A stretch of DNA of 64,000 bases, from assembly GCA_012976225.1 (NCBI GenBank), contig JAAVVG010000004.1:62001-126000 (forward strand), given 5' to 3'. The notes under the pieces were generated by a model. That model was not told the DNA's origin. It made no database searches and saw only the letters and a program-made list of their open reading frames with translations. The translations under genes were made by a program, and so were the position numbers. Below, piece by piece: positions 22,790 through 36,700 of this stretch (positions are counted from its first letter, which is position 1; each line of letters starts with the position of its first letter). Source of the DNA: Golubevia sp. BC0850. Its lineage: Eukaryota; Basidiomycota; Exobasidiomycetes; Golubeviales; Golubeviaceae.

Positions 22790-24113
22790 TCAAAGTTTGG
22801 CCCCCTTCGCGACAGGTTTCCTCTTCAAAAGTTTCCCAACCTTTTCCAAAGTTTCATCCCTATTGAAATAGCCCCAATAATCCTCGCTTTCTCTATTCAA
22901 TCTACCTTGATCTGCCCAATTTTTGAAAGTCTCCTCTCTGAAGTGCTGTTTGGTCAAACTCCTGCAAAGCGGATCTAGTCTTAAGAGTTGGTTCATTTTG
23001 GTTTTAGAAGTTTCAAGAAGTATTCCATCTGAAGAGACTAGTTGATCTACGAAGTTTGAGGAGAGGATTTCTGGAGCTTTGATCTGGAAAGGTTGAAAGA
23101 GGAAAAGGGTCAGGCGTAGAGGCCAGAGATTGAGTTGGAAACACCGAACTCACCAGCTCTGCAAAGACACATAGTCTATCGGCCAAACCCTTGCCAATTT
23201 TCTGAGACCAAAGTGAAAACAGTATCAGAGTTTAGTTGGAAGTTTGAAAGATGCCAGAAACCTGCGAGAAATTCAAGACTCCAAAGAACCTACCTCTTCC
23301 ATCAATTTACACCAGTACTCGGGGACTGGAATTCCAACCTCGACTTCGTTCAGACCCATGACTACGTCCTCAGTTGCGATCCTGTAATCACAGCTCAGAG
23401 CTAAACCAGTGCCTCCTGCTGGAGAATAGCCATTCACGGAAGCTATAGTGATTAAACGTGAGTTGTAGACTCTGGCTAAGGTATAGTTGAAGAGTTTCCA
23501 GAAGGTTAGGAAGTTGGCTCTGTTAATTTGGGAAGGTAGTACCAAGTGGAAAGAGAGAGAAAAAGGGAGAGAGCAAGGGGAAAGCCGAAAAGGAAGGGGA
23601 AAGATCAGATGTTGGAGGGCCTTACGTCTTAGTAGACAATACCCAGAGGTATCTTGCGAGCTCACTTTGTAGTTTCTGGTGGATAAAACTCGACTAGATT
23701 CACTCCTGCTGTAAAGACGTTTCTTTTCTTGAGACCACTGGGTAGAAATGAACGAAGAACCGGATTCCAGAACGTCAGGTTTTAAGAATCGCATCTCCGG
23801 AAAGTCCTTCTGTAGTAGATCAAACTAATTGTCTGGATTCTGATTCTCACCTACTGAAGATGACACCCTGAACCTTGTCATTCTTCTCGAGAGTTTGGAC
23901 GGTGTCCAAGATTCCTTGCCAAAGGTCCCTTCCCATGGCATTCACGGGTTCTTGACAGATGGTGACGATAGCGTAACCTTCAGGTTGAATCTCGTAAGTT
24001 ACTGGAGAGATCGATGATGGCATGGTTGCGAATGAACGAGGTAAAAGTGTTGGAGGAAGAGATCGAGCTGAAGCGAATGGTGAAGGTTGAAGAGAACGAC
24101 GAGTTGAAGTCAT
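22790..24113 (-). CDS. enoyl-CoA delta isomerase (ECI/DCI family) with PTS1 tail
   Basis: This crotonase-fold enzyme shifts 3-enoyl-CoA double bonds to the 2-trans position so that unsaturated fatty acids can enter beta-oxidation. Exon 1 starts at 24113 with an Arg/Ser-rich, acid-free N-terminus (MTSTRRSLQPSPFASARSLP) typical of a mitochondrial presequence. A second ATG follows after 30 codons at 24023 (MPSSISPVTYEIQPEG), where the crotonase domain begins. The core exon (about 23400) reads ITIASVNGYSPAGGTGLALS, then CDYRIATEDVVMGLNEVEVG and IPVPEYWCKLMEE. This matches human ECI1 (NGACPAGG, CDYRI, GLNETQLGI). The last exon ends KRKPVAKGAKL, and the final AKL is a canonical peroxisomal targeting signal. 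Alternative start use could therefore send the enzyme to mitochondria or peroxisomes. It diverges from the MDP-1 gene, with 179 bp between starts. Confidence 0.85.
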
Positions 24114-24193
24114 GAAGCTTGTTGTTGATGAACACGGCTTGATGAAGTTTAAGGTTTTTAAGAACATCCAAATATGTAGAAGTGTCAAATTGA

Positions 24194-25463
<1,270 letters not shown>

Positions 25464-25912
25464 AGTTTAGATAAAGAGATAGAGAGGAAAGATGGGGAGA
25501 GGAGAAGACTCGAGGTGAATCTTAGGCTTATCTCACAAAATGTAAATCGTTCTATTAAATCCTAAAAAGCCACATCATCATTGCATAGACACTTCATACA
25601 CGCAATATCATTTTGTAATTCTATATTGGCTCTTGATTTTTCTTTCTCCTTTCCTCGCGTTGCGTTTCTCTTCCTCCTTCCTCCCCTCATCACGCCCGCA
25701 TTCACCAAGCTCGCTTCACTCAAACCAAAATCAAAAAAGCAGGCAATCAATTTGATTCTTTCATTAGAGTAAAACCGGGAGTCTTCTATCTCAAGTAAGG
25801 CCTCCAAGGCATCTCTCTTCTGCCTGCCCTTCACCTCCATTCCAATCTTTCACATCAACACTTCGACCATCAACTCTCCCAATCTCCCAGAAGCTCTTCA
25901 ATTTCACAAATC
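25464..25912. other. intergenic region
   Basis: About 450 bp hold the 3' UTR of the MDP-1 gene and the MEX67 promoter and leader. No reading frame here is supported. Confidence 0.5.
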
Positions 25913-28905
25913 ATGTCATCTCTGTTCTCAGCTCTAGCCTCTCAAGCCACGAATCCTCCACCCAACAATCAAAACAGCAACAATGAGAATAACGAATCGA
26001 ACAACAGAGGTAGACAACCTCCAGCTGCCAGAAGGGGTGGTTTCAGTATAGCCAATGGTGCTTTAAGAAGTGCTGGTCTAATGGATGGTGAAAGTGGAAT
26101 GAGAGAAGCTAGAGGTGGCCCTAGTAGAATCTCTGGAACTGCTCTTAGAAGAGGAGGAAGAGGTGCTGCTAACGGTGGCAGGGGAGCTAGGAATGACAGT
26201 GGCAATGGTGAAGGTTCCGTGAGTGCAAGAGTCTTGATATCAGATTGAAAAGTTTGAGATGTCATTTGGCTAGAAAGAACGACAGACGTGGGGAATGAGC
26301 TTGGAGGAGGTTTGGAAAAGAGAGGTGTAGGTTTCTACTGCGCTCTCTCGAATAGGTTCCCTTTAAGCTCTGTAAGAGATGGTAACTCACACTTTAATCT
26401 TGATACTGTCGTTTTCTCGATGAACTGAACCTTCTTGAGCCTCTGAAGTATGAGACTGAGGTAGAGAGGCCAAGTCGAATCTCTTTGTCCTTCCTATAGC
26501 TAACTCTTTTACGTTCTTCGACTTTGCTCTCTTGAAACTTTAACTCCCCTCTGCTAATCCACCTGTGAATCGAATCCAGTCTCGCATGGCTGTCGACTCA
26601 GATCGTCCTCGTGGCAATGGACGTCGAGGAAATGCCACTTCAGCCAGAGATCGATCCAACCCTTTAGCTCAAGGAGGACGCGCTCGGAGAGGAGGTTCCA
26701 ATTCATCAAATCAAGACAACGGAATCAGAGGAGCCAATGAAAGAAAAGGAAGAGTTCCTGGAGGAGGAGGAGTCGTTGGAAGTTCGAGCGCAAGCGTTCT
26801 AGCTTCTGCTCAAAGTGGTAGCGGAACAACCTCAGGAGGAGGCAAGCTAATTGAGGGACTTAAGAGGTTTCTGGCTAGTAGGTGGAATGAAGGTGCTCAG
26901 TTTCTGAATCTGGAGGTGAGTTCAATAGGTCTTGGATCCTTTGTGATGTGATCCTCAACCTTCCTTCTCTAACACCTTGTCCTTTCTCAGAATATGGGAC
27001 CAGATCCTATTCTTCTAGAACTCGGATTCACGCCTCCTGGAGCTCAAGGTTATACGAAAGATGCTGGAAGCGTCATTTTCAAATTATGCGCTGAGATCTA
27101 TCCAAACGTCGCTACGATTTCTTTGGCTCGTAACAATCTTACATCTTTAAGTCAAGTTCACACTCTACCTCAATACATCCCTACATTAAGAAACATCTCA
27201 CTAGAAGCAAATGATCTGAAATGGGTCAAAGATTTAGATTCTTGGCTTCCAACTTCAGGGAAATCCAAATCTAAAAAGACAGCCAAATTTCAAAACCTTT
27301 CAGAACTGGTCCTAACCGGGAATCCGGTTAGAGAAATCATCACTCTAACGGGAAATGAAGAATCTTACAGAGCTGATGTTTTAAGGAAGTTCCCTACTTT
27401 GACTTTACTAGATGGAACTCAAGTCACAACTGCTGAATCTGATTTCGCCAAATTGCCCATAAGTGAAAGGAAGGCTGTTGAGGAAAGGAATTCTAAGGGA
27501 CCTCCAAAGAACTTCGGAGTTGGAATGAGATCCGGATTCACGGATCCAAGTGCAGAAACGATTACTCCTTCTTTCTTACAGAAGTACTTTTCATTATACG
27601 ATTCGGATAGAACAGCTTTGGAAGTTGCCTACGCTCCAGCTTCTACCTTCACCTTCTCGATTACTATGCCAGCTGCTCCGAGAGCTAAATCAGCAGGTTA
27701 TTTCAACAGTATGCCGAATCAAAAGTCACTGAACTGGGATGTCTATCAGAAGTTGGACAATCGTAACATTATGCGGCTTGGTTCAAGTGAGGGTTTAAAA
27801 TTTTGAAATCACTCTCTAGTCCGTGCTCTGGCTGACTGCCTTTCTTTCCATCCTTCCTATTTCTTGAACAGAGAAAACACCAGGTGTTCGTAACGGACCT
27901 CGTGGAATCGTTGGTTGTTTGAGATTGTTTCCACAAACCACTCATCCACTCACCGATCCAACCAAGTTCATCGTCGATTCTTGGATTCTACCGAACGATG
28001 AAACTCTTGGATCAAAGATTTCTGATACCGAGAAGAAGCCAGATGCTTTGTTGTTCATCAGCGTTCATGGAGAATTTTCAGAGAGTGAGTGAGACTTAGA
28101 TGAGAAGAGATCCAAAATCAAGAACTACAGAGAAACTGACCTTTCTTTCTTTTCTTCCACTCTTCTTCTATCGTTATTTTCTAGAGCCTTCCGATGGAAT
28201 TCGTTCCTTTGATCGTACCTTTATTCTAGCTCCAGCGCCAGAGGGATCAGCGTGAGTCTTGATAACAAGAAACAGTCAGTCCAATTCGAGACACTAATCC
28301 TTCTCCTTTCTTCCTTCTATCTCTTCCCAGTGCTCACAGTGCAGGATGGCCATGTGTAATTCTGAATGAACAGCTCACATTACGTCAATACGCTGGAAGC
28401 AATGCTTGGGTAGAGAACGCTCTTCCAACCGATGCACAACCAGGTCCTTCAGGACCTCCTCAAGCAGCAGCCTCTACTTCAACAGCGCCTGCTCAAGCAA
28501 GTCTACCTCCTTATCTCCAGAATCAGCCTCCTGAAGCCGGATTGGTGAGTAAGAAATCTTGGTGTCTAGAGCCTTTTTGATTCAAACTGACTCACATCCC
28601 CTGCCTTTTACCTTCCTGACAGAATGAACAACAACACAATCTATCTCTTCAATTGGCTGCTCAAACTGGATTGACCTACAACTTTGCAGTTCAATGTCTT
28701 CAAGGAAATTCTTGGGATCCAACTCAAGCTATGAATAATTTCCAGGCTTTGAAGGTTAGTGTCGAAAGAAGTTATTCTTGCTCTAATGGACTCTTCAAGA
28801 CTTCCTCTCGCCTATTGCTGACGTGTTTGTTGAACTCCATTCCTTCATCTTTCTCAGGGCGCTAATGCTATACCTCCAGAAGGTTTCGCTATGCCTCAAG
28901 TTTGA
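25913..28905 (+). CDS. MEX67: Mex67/NXF1-type mRNA export receptor
   Basis: Mex67, paired with Mtr2, carries mRNPs through nuclear pores. The first exon (MSSLFSALASQATNPPPNNQ) is Asn- and Arg/Gly-rich, and a second RGG-rich exon follows a roughly 350-nt intron. A leucine-rich repeat domain comes next: PNVATISLARNNLTSLSQVH, TLRNISLEANDLKWVKDL and LSELVLTGNPVREI. The NTF2-like domain begins TPSFLQKYFSLYDSDRTALE and includes NDETLGSKISDTEKKPDALL, SVHGEFSE and RSFDRTFILAPAPEGS. The C-terminal UBA-like TAP domain reads LAAQTGLTYNFAVQCLQGNS then WDPTQAMNNFQALK, and binds FG nucleoporins. The last exon is tiny (GANAIPPEGFAMPQV). Domain order and content match the family fully. Confidence 0.93.
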
Positions 28906-29171
28906 ATTGTCGTGTTAGATCCTCCCTCGTATTTTTTTTTGCTCTTTGTCTGTTTTGTTCTTTCCTGTTCTTTTAATGTACTCAGTTTAACAGTGATCCT
29001 CATTCTTTACAGGTAGGATTCAAACACTTTGGTCATTCGCATTGTTCTTGATGCGATTCATCTCACCTCGAGTTGGTTCTTGACTTCTGTCTTGCCAGCA
29101 ACCATCATCAGCGAGTCTGTTCTCATTTGGCTCTTCTCCTGCACGCTTCACACCTGGATCCAAGTTCAACT

Positions 29172-30576
29172 ATGTCTTATCCTCAAGAAACTCGAGAAAG
29201 TGTCAGCTTCACAGATTCATCAGTTGGTGGGATTGACGATTCACTATCATGGGGAGTTCCAATTGAACAAACCACAACAAGTAGTTCTAAGCATCTTCAT
29301 CCAACCAAATTGCTCAACAATCAAAAGAACATGATTCATTTTAAATCTCAAATCACATCCCTATCTCAATCTAATGGATTGCCTTCAACTTCCCATACCA
29401 ACAATAACTTTGATTCAACTTCAACTTCCATTATCAGATCAATCGAATCCAAATTGTCCAACTTACCTTCTCAAGTATTAGAAATCGTTTTACAAAATTT
29501 AGAATCATCTCATCCTCATTATTTAGCGAGTCAACAGTTATTACCTCTCCTTCCTCTACCAAGATTACTTCCAGGTCAATCAAATGGTAGCTTCAGGGAG
29601 CAAGGTGATACTGCTAGAATACTCGCAATTTGGTTGGGTATAGAAATAGATAAACCTGATCATTATGGTCTCACCGGTTCTAGTACCTCAATCAAGGTGG
29701 AAGGGAATCATAGAGACACTTTTGCTCTACCTAGAACCGATGAAACTCACGCAAGGATAAGAGATGATCGATTAAGGAAAGCTATTAAGAATGGAGATAA
29801 ATTGAGAAAAAGACAGAGGAAGGAGACTAAAGAAGATGAAAAGAAATTCAGAGAGTTGAAGGAGAGAGGGAAGAAGGCTAAGAAGAAGGCTAAGAAGGGC
29901 TTTGTCAAGATGGAAGTCGATGAGGATAGCATGAGAGATGTAGGTGAGTAATCTGATGGGCATTGTAATTGATCTCGAGATGGATGTAGAACAAAGTCTG
30001 ATTACAGAGAGCCAGAAGGCATGAGCAGCAGTTTCTCCCTTCCCTCTCTGTTTTTCTAATTCCTCACTATTCGCCACTCTCTCTTCCTCAGATACTTCCA
30101 ATACGAACTCTCATGATCCTCCAACTCCTTGGCTTCTAGCAGTAGAAGCACGCAGACATCAAGCCAGAGCCTCAACTCGAAATTCTCCTCACGAACTCAA
30201 GTCTTTAATGGAATCTCTCCAGCTATTGGACTCTTCTCTAGCTTCAGAAGAATGGTCTTATCTTCTACTTCATCCTACTTCAAATGCAGATCCCAATGGC
30301 GCAGGCCGTTTGACTGGATCATGGGGAGGACAAAATGCTTCTTCTGGTAGACTTTCCCCAGCTGATTTGGATTCTATGAGAAGAAGGGAGAGAGAAAGGA
30401 ATGGAGTTCATTCTAATGATAACGATGGAACTTCGAGTGGATTGAATGGTGCTCAAGATCAAGTGAATAGTGGCAATCGGTTGATTAGTCGCGAAAGGAG
30501 ATCAGCTAGAAGTGTTTCTGGTTTGATGAGAGAGAGCTGGAATCAAGAACCAAGGACGAGCTCTCTTTTGAGGTGA
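29172..30576 (+). CDS. hypothetical lysine/arginine-rich protein
   Basis: I do not recognise this gene. It has two exons. Exon 1 starts at 29172 (MSYPQETRESVSFTDSSVGG) and contains a leucine-rich helix (LSNLPSQVLEIVLQNLESSH then LASQQLLPLLPLPRLLPG). It ends in a strongly basic stretch (KNGDKLRKRQRKETKEDEKK and KKAKKKAKKGF) that looks like a nuclear or nucleolar targeting region. The join is GTGAGT to TTCCTCAG, in phase. Exon 2 reads PPTPWLLAVEARRHQARAST, then LKSLMESLQLLDSSLASEEW, and a charged tail ending RTSSLLR. The layout, with short helices between disordered segments and a basic patch, would suit a nuclear scaffold, but that is a guess. Confidence 0.6.
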
Positions 30577-30738
30577 TTTAACAAACCAAACTACAAAGGA
30601 AAAAGAGCTGAGAAGATTGTTCGGATTGTTTAGATTACAGAAATGGAATAATACAGTCGTTAGGCATTCGTTTCAAATTCGTTTGTTCAGATTTCACTTT
30701 TTGCTCCTCCCACTCGTGTCTCTTTCAACTTCCAGATC

Positions 30739-33700
30739 TCATCCTTGGTGTTTCATGTTACTGCCAGCTGACTTGGCGTGAGACTGCAAGGAATCTCTCC
30801 TGTTTGAACCCCCCATTTTGAACATAGATCTTCTACCCCAACCTCCAACTTCTTTACTTCGACCCTTCCCATTCCCACTATCGTTCTCAGAAGATCCTCC
30901 TTCTTCTTTTGAGCTCAGAGATGAGAGATTTAATTCAGCAGTTCCTTTCCTAGAAAGCGAAGGTCTTTCCAAATCCAAATCGAAAGGTCTACGACTGACA
31001 GGAGACTCCGTTCCACCTCTAGAAGAAGATCCAGCAGGAGAAAACGAGGAATTACCGAGAATTTTTGCTACGATCGAAGTTTGACTGGCCTCGTATTCGA
31101 ATCCAGTCGTTGAAGCAGACTGAGGAGGACGAGCAGAGGAGTTGCTGGGTTCATCAACAAAGAAGGAAGACAGATCATGAAGTTGATTCACTAAATCTCC
31201 AACGCTGGCAGTCTCGTCTCCTTCATTTTCACCTCTGAAGCTTCGTTCATCTGGAAGGAAGTCAAAGTCGGGTTGGTCTTGATCCATCTCGTAGTCGTCG
31301 TCTACTACGAAGTTAACATTTGAATCGATGGGAGTTACATCTAGAGTCAACTCGCAAGTCTTGAAGACGGCTTGAACGTTGATACGAGTCCTAGTAGTCA
31401 GATCTTGAGGATGAGCAACTGCCCAACCAGAATCGTCAGGAGCTCCAAAGATGGAAGCGTCACTTGCCTGCTCTCTTCTCTGGTTGCTGTTGAACTTGTT
31501 TCCCTTGTTTCCCCATTGAAGACTCATCCTCAAAATCTGATTGGCAGCTGGTCCACCAGTGATCGTGATTGGCTCATCCAGAACTTCTAGAGCTTGACTT
31601 GAAAGCGGAGTGGACAGAAGGCGGAGAAGAGGCATCAGTAGCTCAGAGCCAAGGTTGGCGAAAGCTTCGGATCTTGTATCGATGACTTGGAAGAAAATCT
31701 TGAGGACTTGCATCGTCTGCTTCCTCATCCAATCTTTCTCGTTCAAGGTGAGACCTAGAAGGAGGACTACCAGCTCTGGACCGAGAGACGGTAGGTAGTT
31801 TGACCTCACACAACCAACGGCTTGCCTGATGAGATCGTCCTTCGTTCGAAATCGTGACTTGGCAATTGAGGTGGCTACTCGATTTAAGTCCTTCTTTCCG
31901 ACCTCTTCGGCTAGAGCAGCCACGTTGTCTGCGAGCGCGAAGATAGTTTCATCTCTATCCTCGATTGGCTGATCTGTGGACTGAAGGAACCAGGGCAGAG
32001 CTGCTACGAACAAGAAGGCGATTCTTCCATCTGTTGAATCGATCAAAGCTGGATTCTTGATCTGAGAAAGTCGATTGAGGATCGAGAATGAGGCATCTGA
32101 GGTGACTGAGGACTTCAAACCTCTAAGGACTAGAGGCTGAATTCCCCCTGGCTCTCCTTCCCATCCCTCAGGACACTTGATCTTGAGCATCTCTATGACT
32201 TCTGTTGATCCAATATTGACCTTGTCCAGTAGAGAATTGAGCATGGCAATGGCCTCTGCGAACTCGTTCTCGTTGATGGTAGAGAGGCAAGCCACCGTGG
32301 CCCAGAAGGTCTGACAGAAGAGCTCTTGTTGAGATGGATCTGCAGCTTTGATGACCGCTTTGAAGGTGTGAAGGATCTCCAAAGCGAAGGATTGAATGTC
32401 CGGACTTGGATCAGAGACAGTGTTGGAGAGTCTTCCTAACATGTTAGCCAACATACTTGGAGTGGTAGCTGGTAGGAGAACTCTGAAAGCTTGGAAAGAT
32501 CGACAAGCCAAATGTCTGACAGGATTAGAGGTTGCCCAAAGAAGAGCTACTATTCCCCATCTTTCTCTCAGATCCGGATAGAGAGGTTCCAAGATTGTCA
32601 GGATTTCAGACAGAGTTGATCTCATGCTTCGAGGGGTTCGTGTTTCGTCCAGTTCAGCTCCTGCGCTTTCGTTCGTCCACCAGATTGCCATTCCCCTTCC
32701 CAGGAGCTGTTCGACCTTGGTCTTTCCACCTCGAGCTCCGTTCTCCTGCTTGCCAGCATCCGAGTCTTTCTCTTCGTTTGAGGTCAAGCCGGCACTGGAA
32801 GACGCTCCTGAGACTAGAGAACGCATCATCTGTTCGAAGATGGAAGTAGCCTGCTCCTGAACAAAGGGAGAGTTAGAATCGATCTGCATGAAGATGGAAT
32901 GTAGAAGGACTGGAAGATGACTACCTAGCTGTTCACTTCTCTCGTAGGTGAGTTCACCGACGAAGAACAACGCCAGTTGCCCAGGAGAAAAGGCATGCTT
33001 CCGAGATACGGTAGGAAGAGCACGCTCTAGATCTGCTAGATGAAGATCTCGAAGAGCAGCGTCGACCGAATTGAAGTCTCCTTCGTGAGGAACAGGGATC
33101 ATCGAGCCGGGCTCGATGAGACTGCATAGCTCGTCGAACATGTGAGGCCCAATGACTGTGTTCGAGAGGCAGGAGACGACTCTCTTGGCGTTGACGACGA
33201 AAGCAGGGCTCCTGTGTTTCAGCGTCTGCTCGACTAGGAACTTGATGATGACGTTGGCGTTGAGGATCAGATCCTCAGAGTTAGCCAGACTGGCCCACAT
33301 CTCTTGAATCTCGAAGTTGTGCTCATCAGAGTACTTGATGGTGAGAAAGAGCAGATTTGTGAGAATGAGATGAGTCGAATAGAGAGGTTCGCCTTGATTC
33401 CCTCCTCCTCCTCCTCCTCCTCCGAATTGAGGTGGTTGCTGACGTTGCTTCTGCTGTTCGACCTCCCCATCTAGAGAACCTCTCTCCAGAAGATCGTGAC
33501 CTCGAATCCATTCTGGAAGAAGTCCAAGCGTCGTCGCTCGTCTAGCTCTGTCGATGACTGGAAGACGAGCTGTGTATTCCGACAGCATGGCTGCTCGTAT
33601 CGGTCGGAAAGATTTGGCCAAATACATGGAGACATCTCTCTGAGCACGGAGGTAGATTGCAGGCAGAGGACTACCGACTCCCACTTCCAGATCGTTGAGA

Positions 33701-36700
33701 GCTAGATCAGGCTGTTGACTCCTGGCGACATGGTCTAGCACAGCGAAAGCTTTCCTCCTCATCTCTCCATCGGGGTGACCAAGCTTGACCAGAGCTAAGC
33801 AGAAGGCTTGATGAAGAGCAACTTTGATGGTACTTCTCTCCAAGATGACGTCCGCTAGAACCATGAAGAAGGAGCGACCAGAGGAGATTCGTTCTGGCTC
33901 TTGAAAAGAGTACTCCACAGCCTTTCCGATCAGAGCAGAATGAGTCTCATTGTGAGTGAGCAGCGCTCTCATAGCTCTCCTAGCGACTGGATGAGTTTGA
34001 TAAGATGGATTAGAAAAGAGGTTGTCCAACCAGGAGAAGAGGGATCCAGCTTCCACAGCTTGAGTTGAGGAGTGATCGTTTGGACCAAGCTCGGTGATAG
34101 AACTTTGACAGAGAGAAGCCATCGCCGATCCGGCTCTGAAAGAGAGTTGTTCGACCTCTGCCCTTACTCTGTTGATGGCACTCAGAGCGTTGTCTCTCTG
34201 ACTCTCGTCTCTGAATTGAGCTGCAGCTGAGGAGAGCATCTCTGCGAATCGACCAGGTCCTTCTTCTCCAGCTTGGCTTAGAGCATGCCAATCTCTGAAG
34301 GTTCTGAACATCTTTGTTCTCAACTCAAAGTTGAAGTGCTTGTCCACCTCACCCCTGGAAGAGATCCCATCGAAGAGCTGCTCGACAACACCACAGAGAA
34401 AGCGTCGAAGTCGGTTGAACCCTGCATCTGGCTTGATCTCTCGGTCGTTGAGGAAGTTATAGGTGTCTCGGACCCATCCTAAAAGCATCTGGACTGTCGC
34501 TTCATCGTCTAGCACCGAAGTTTTGGCGAGATGAGGAGTAGTAAGAAGGATAACGTGTCCGATTGCAGTTCGAAGTCTCTCGTGTCTCCTGCTCTTCTTC
34601 TGTCCAGAGCGTCCCATCGATCTAGATCTCCAATCCTCGTTGAGTTGAGAGCACACAGCTTGCATTGTCTCCAAAAGAGCCCGGTAGAGATTGCTGTTGA
34701 TGTTTCCAAGAGCTGTGATGACTGCGTCTCTGAATCTACTCTGATCAGAAGCCAGAAAGGGGACCAACTTCTGGAAGAGATCTCTAGCAGCGATGACTCT
34801 CTCAGATCCAGACTCGCTCGACTGCCTTCGATGACCCATAGCCACAGCGCCTCTTGAACCTTCCGTCGAGGTGGTAGTGGTGCACAGAGCCAAGATGTAG
34901 AGCTTCCAATGCTCTGCCATCAAGATCTGATCTGCCGTGAGAGAAGGAATCGCCTGAGGCTTGCCACTGCTGTTGCTGATCGTTCCAAGAGCTCCACCAG
35001 AAGTTGCAGGCATCTTTGGAGCCGTTCCAGCAGCATGCGCAACTGCTTGATCCATGCTCGGTACTCGATTCGTGACGTGAGACCTAAAGACTGCCACCGT
35101 AGTGGGGAAGTACTCCAAGCACATCCTGAGGAAGTGAGGAAGGACGTGCTGCCAGAGTGAATGCTCCACCGAGTTCTGACTCTCTGCCAATCCACTCAAA
35201 GCCTCGACGTTGCTTGCTCTTCGCCACTTGGAGGCTCTTGCTTGCTGAGCAGGCGTAAGCTGAGGATCCTCTTCGTCACAGTAGTTGGCACAAGGCTTGT
35301 TGAGAAGGTGAATGATCCGACCTGGCTCCTCTTCTTCTCCCGCCAGACGAGCGGCGGCCAAAGCTTGACGACGAGAGGGGGAGAGGAAAGTTTCGTCCAG
35401 AGCAGCGACGACTTTGAGGATGATGGTAGCTTGACGGCGAAGAGGTTGCCAACCTGAGCATAGCAGTAGAAGACCGTAAGCCTCCACCTCATCGATGATC
35501 GCCCAGGCACTTGTCCTTTCCATTTCCAGTCCTTTCATCGCAGGTCCTTCTCCGTCAGCTCTGATCTCTCTCAGCTCGGAGAGCCAGAAGTTGAGGAACT
35601 CGATCCATAGGGACACTGCCTGCTCTACCTTTGGAAGGAGGAGGATCTGATCGTGGTGGACTTCCCAAAAGTTTGTTTCAGGGCGGAAGATCCATCTCAT
35701 GAAGCCAGAGACGACGGCTGTAGCTCCTCCTCGCCGCTGCTTGGCAATTCTCCTGAGAGTTTCGGATGAGGCTTCAGCGACGGAGGGGTCGGCACTGAAA
35801 TGAGATCGGAAGAGGATGGAGAGGACGGTTGGGAAGGAGAGATTGCTACTGAGGCATCGTGGCCAAGATTGGAAGCAAGCGTGAAGGAGGTCGAAGTAGG
35901 GTTGATGATCACGAATGTAAGCCACTGTGAAGTTAGCTTTCAAGTGAGTTCTCCAGACCAGTCCTTCCCTCTCAACCAGAGCCTTGTCCGAAAGAGATCC
36001 GGCAGCAGCAGCAGCAGCTCCACCGCTTCCTCGAAGAATGATGATCCTCTCGTCAAAGACATTGACGTCGCTGACTTGATGCTCGCAGATGAGAGCAATT
36101 TTTCCGATAAGATCGTTGAACTTGTCTTGAGCAGCTCCGATGTCAGCTGTAGGGTAGGTGAAGTCCGGAGGCAGTTCGTCTCCACAAGCTGAGATGCTTT
36201 CCTCGAAGTCCGAAGTTACGAAGTCTGCTCCATCCGGGAAAGCTGGCTGTTCCCCCTTGACGTAGTGATCCAGAGTCAAGAGAATGGCTTTGATCGCTAT
36301 CGTCATCCTAGAACGGGATAGGACATCAGGCTGAAGGGAGAGAGTGTTTCCACTCAGAGCCGTGCTTCGTAAGAAGTCGTAGATGAGATCTCGTCCGTAG
36401 TCGAAGTGGCGAAAGAGAACGATGTGAAGCATGACGACGTGGGCAGCGTGAGACCCTTCTGCCGGAGTGACGTGTCGTCGACTAGCTGGGAACCAAAGTC
36501 GAAAGAAAGAGTCCAGCCGCTTTGCGGTTCCGTTGGTGCTCTCATGGCATCGAAAGGCGTAGACCCAGAGTAGACGTACGGCTGCGTTGAGAACGATGTT
36601 TCGATGACCTCGATCCTGAAGCGAAGGGAAACAAGAGAGGGTAAGTCAAAAAAGGAGCTGAGAGTGCGAAAGGGACGAAAGGAAGAGGAGCGAGTGGAGA

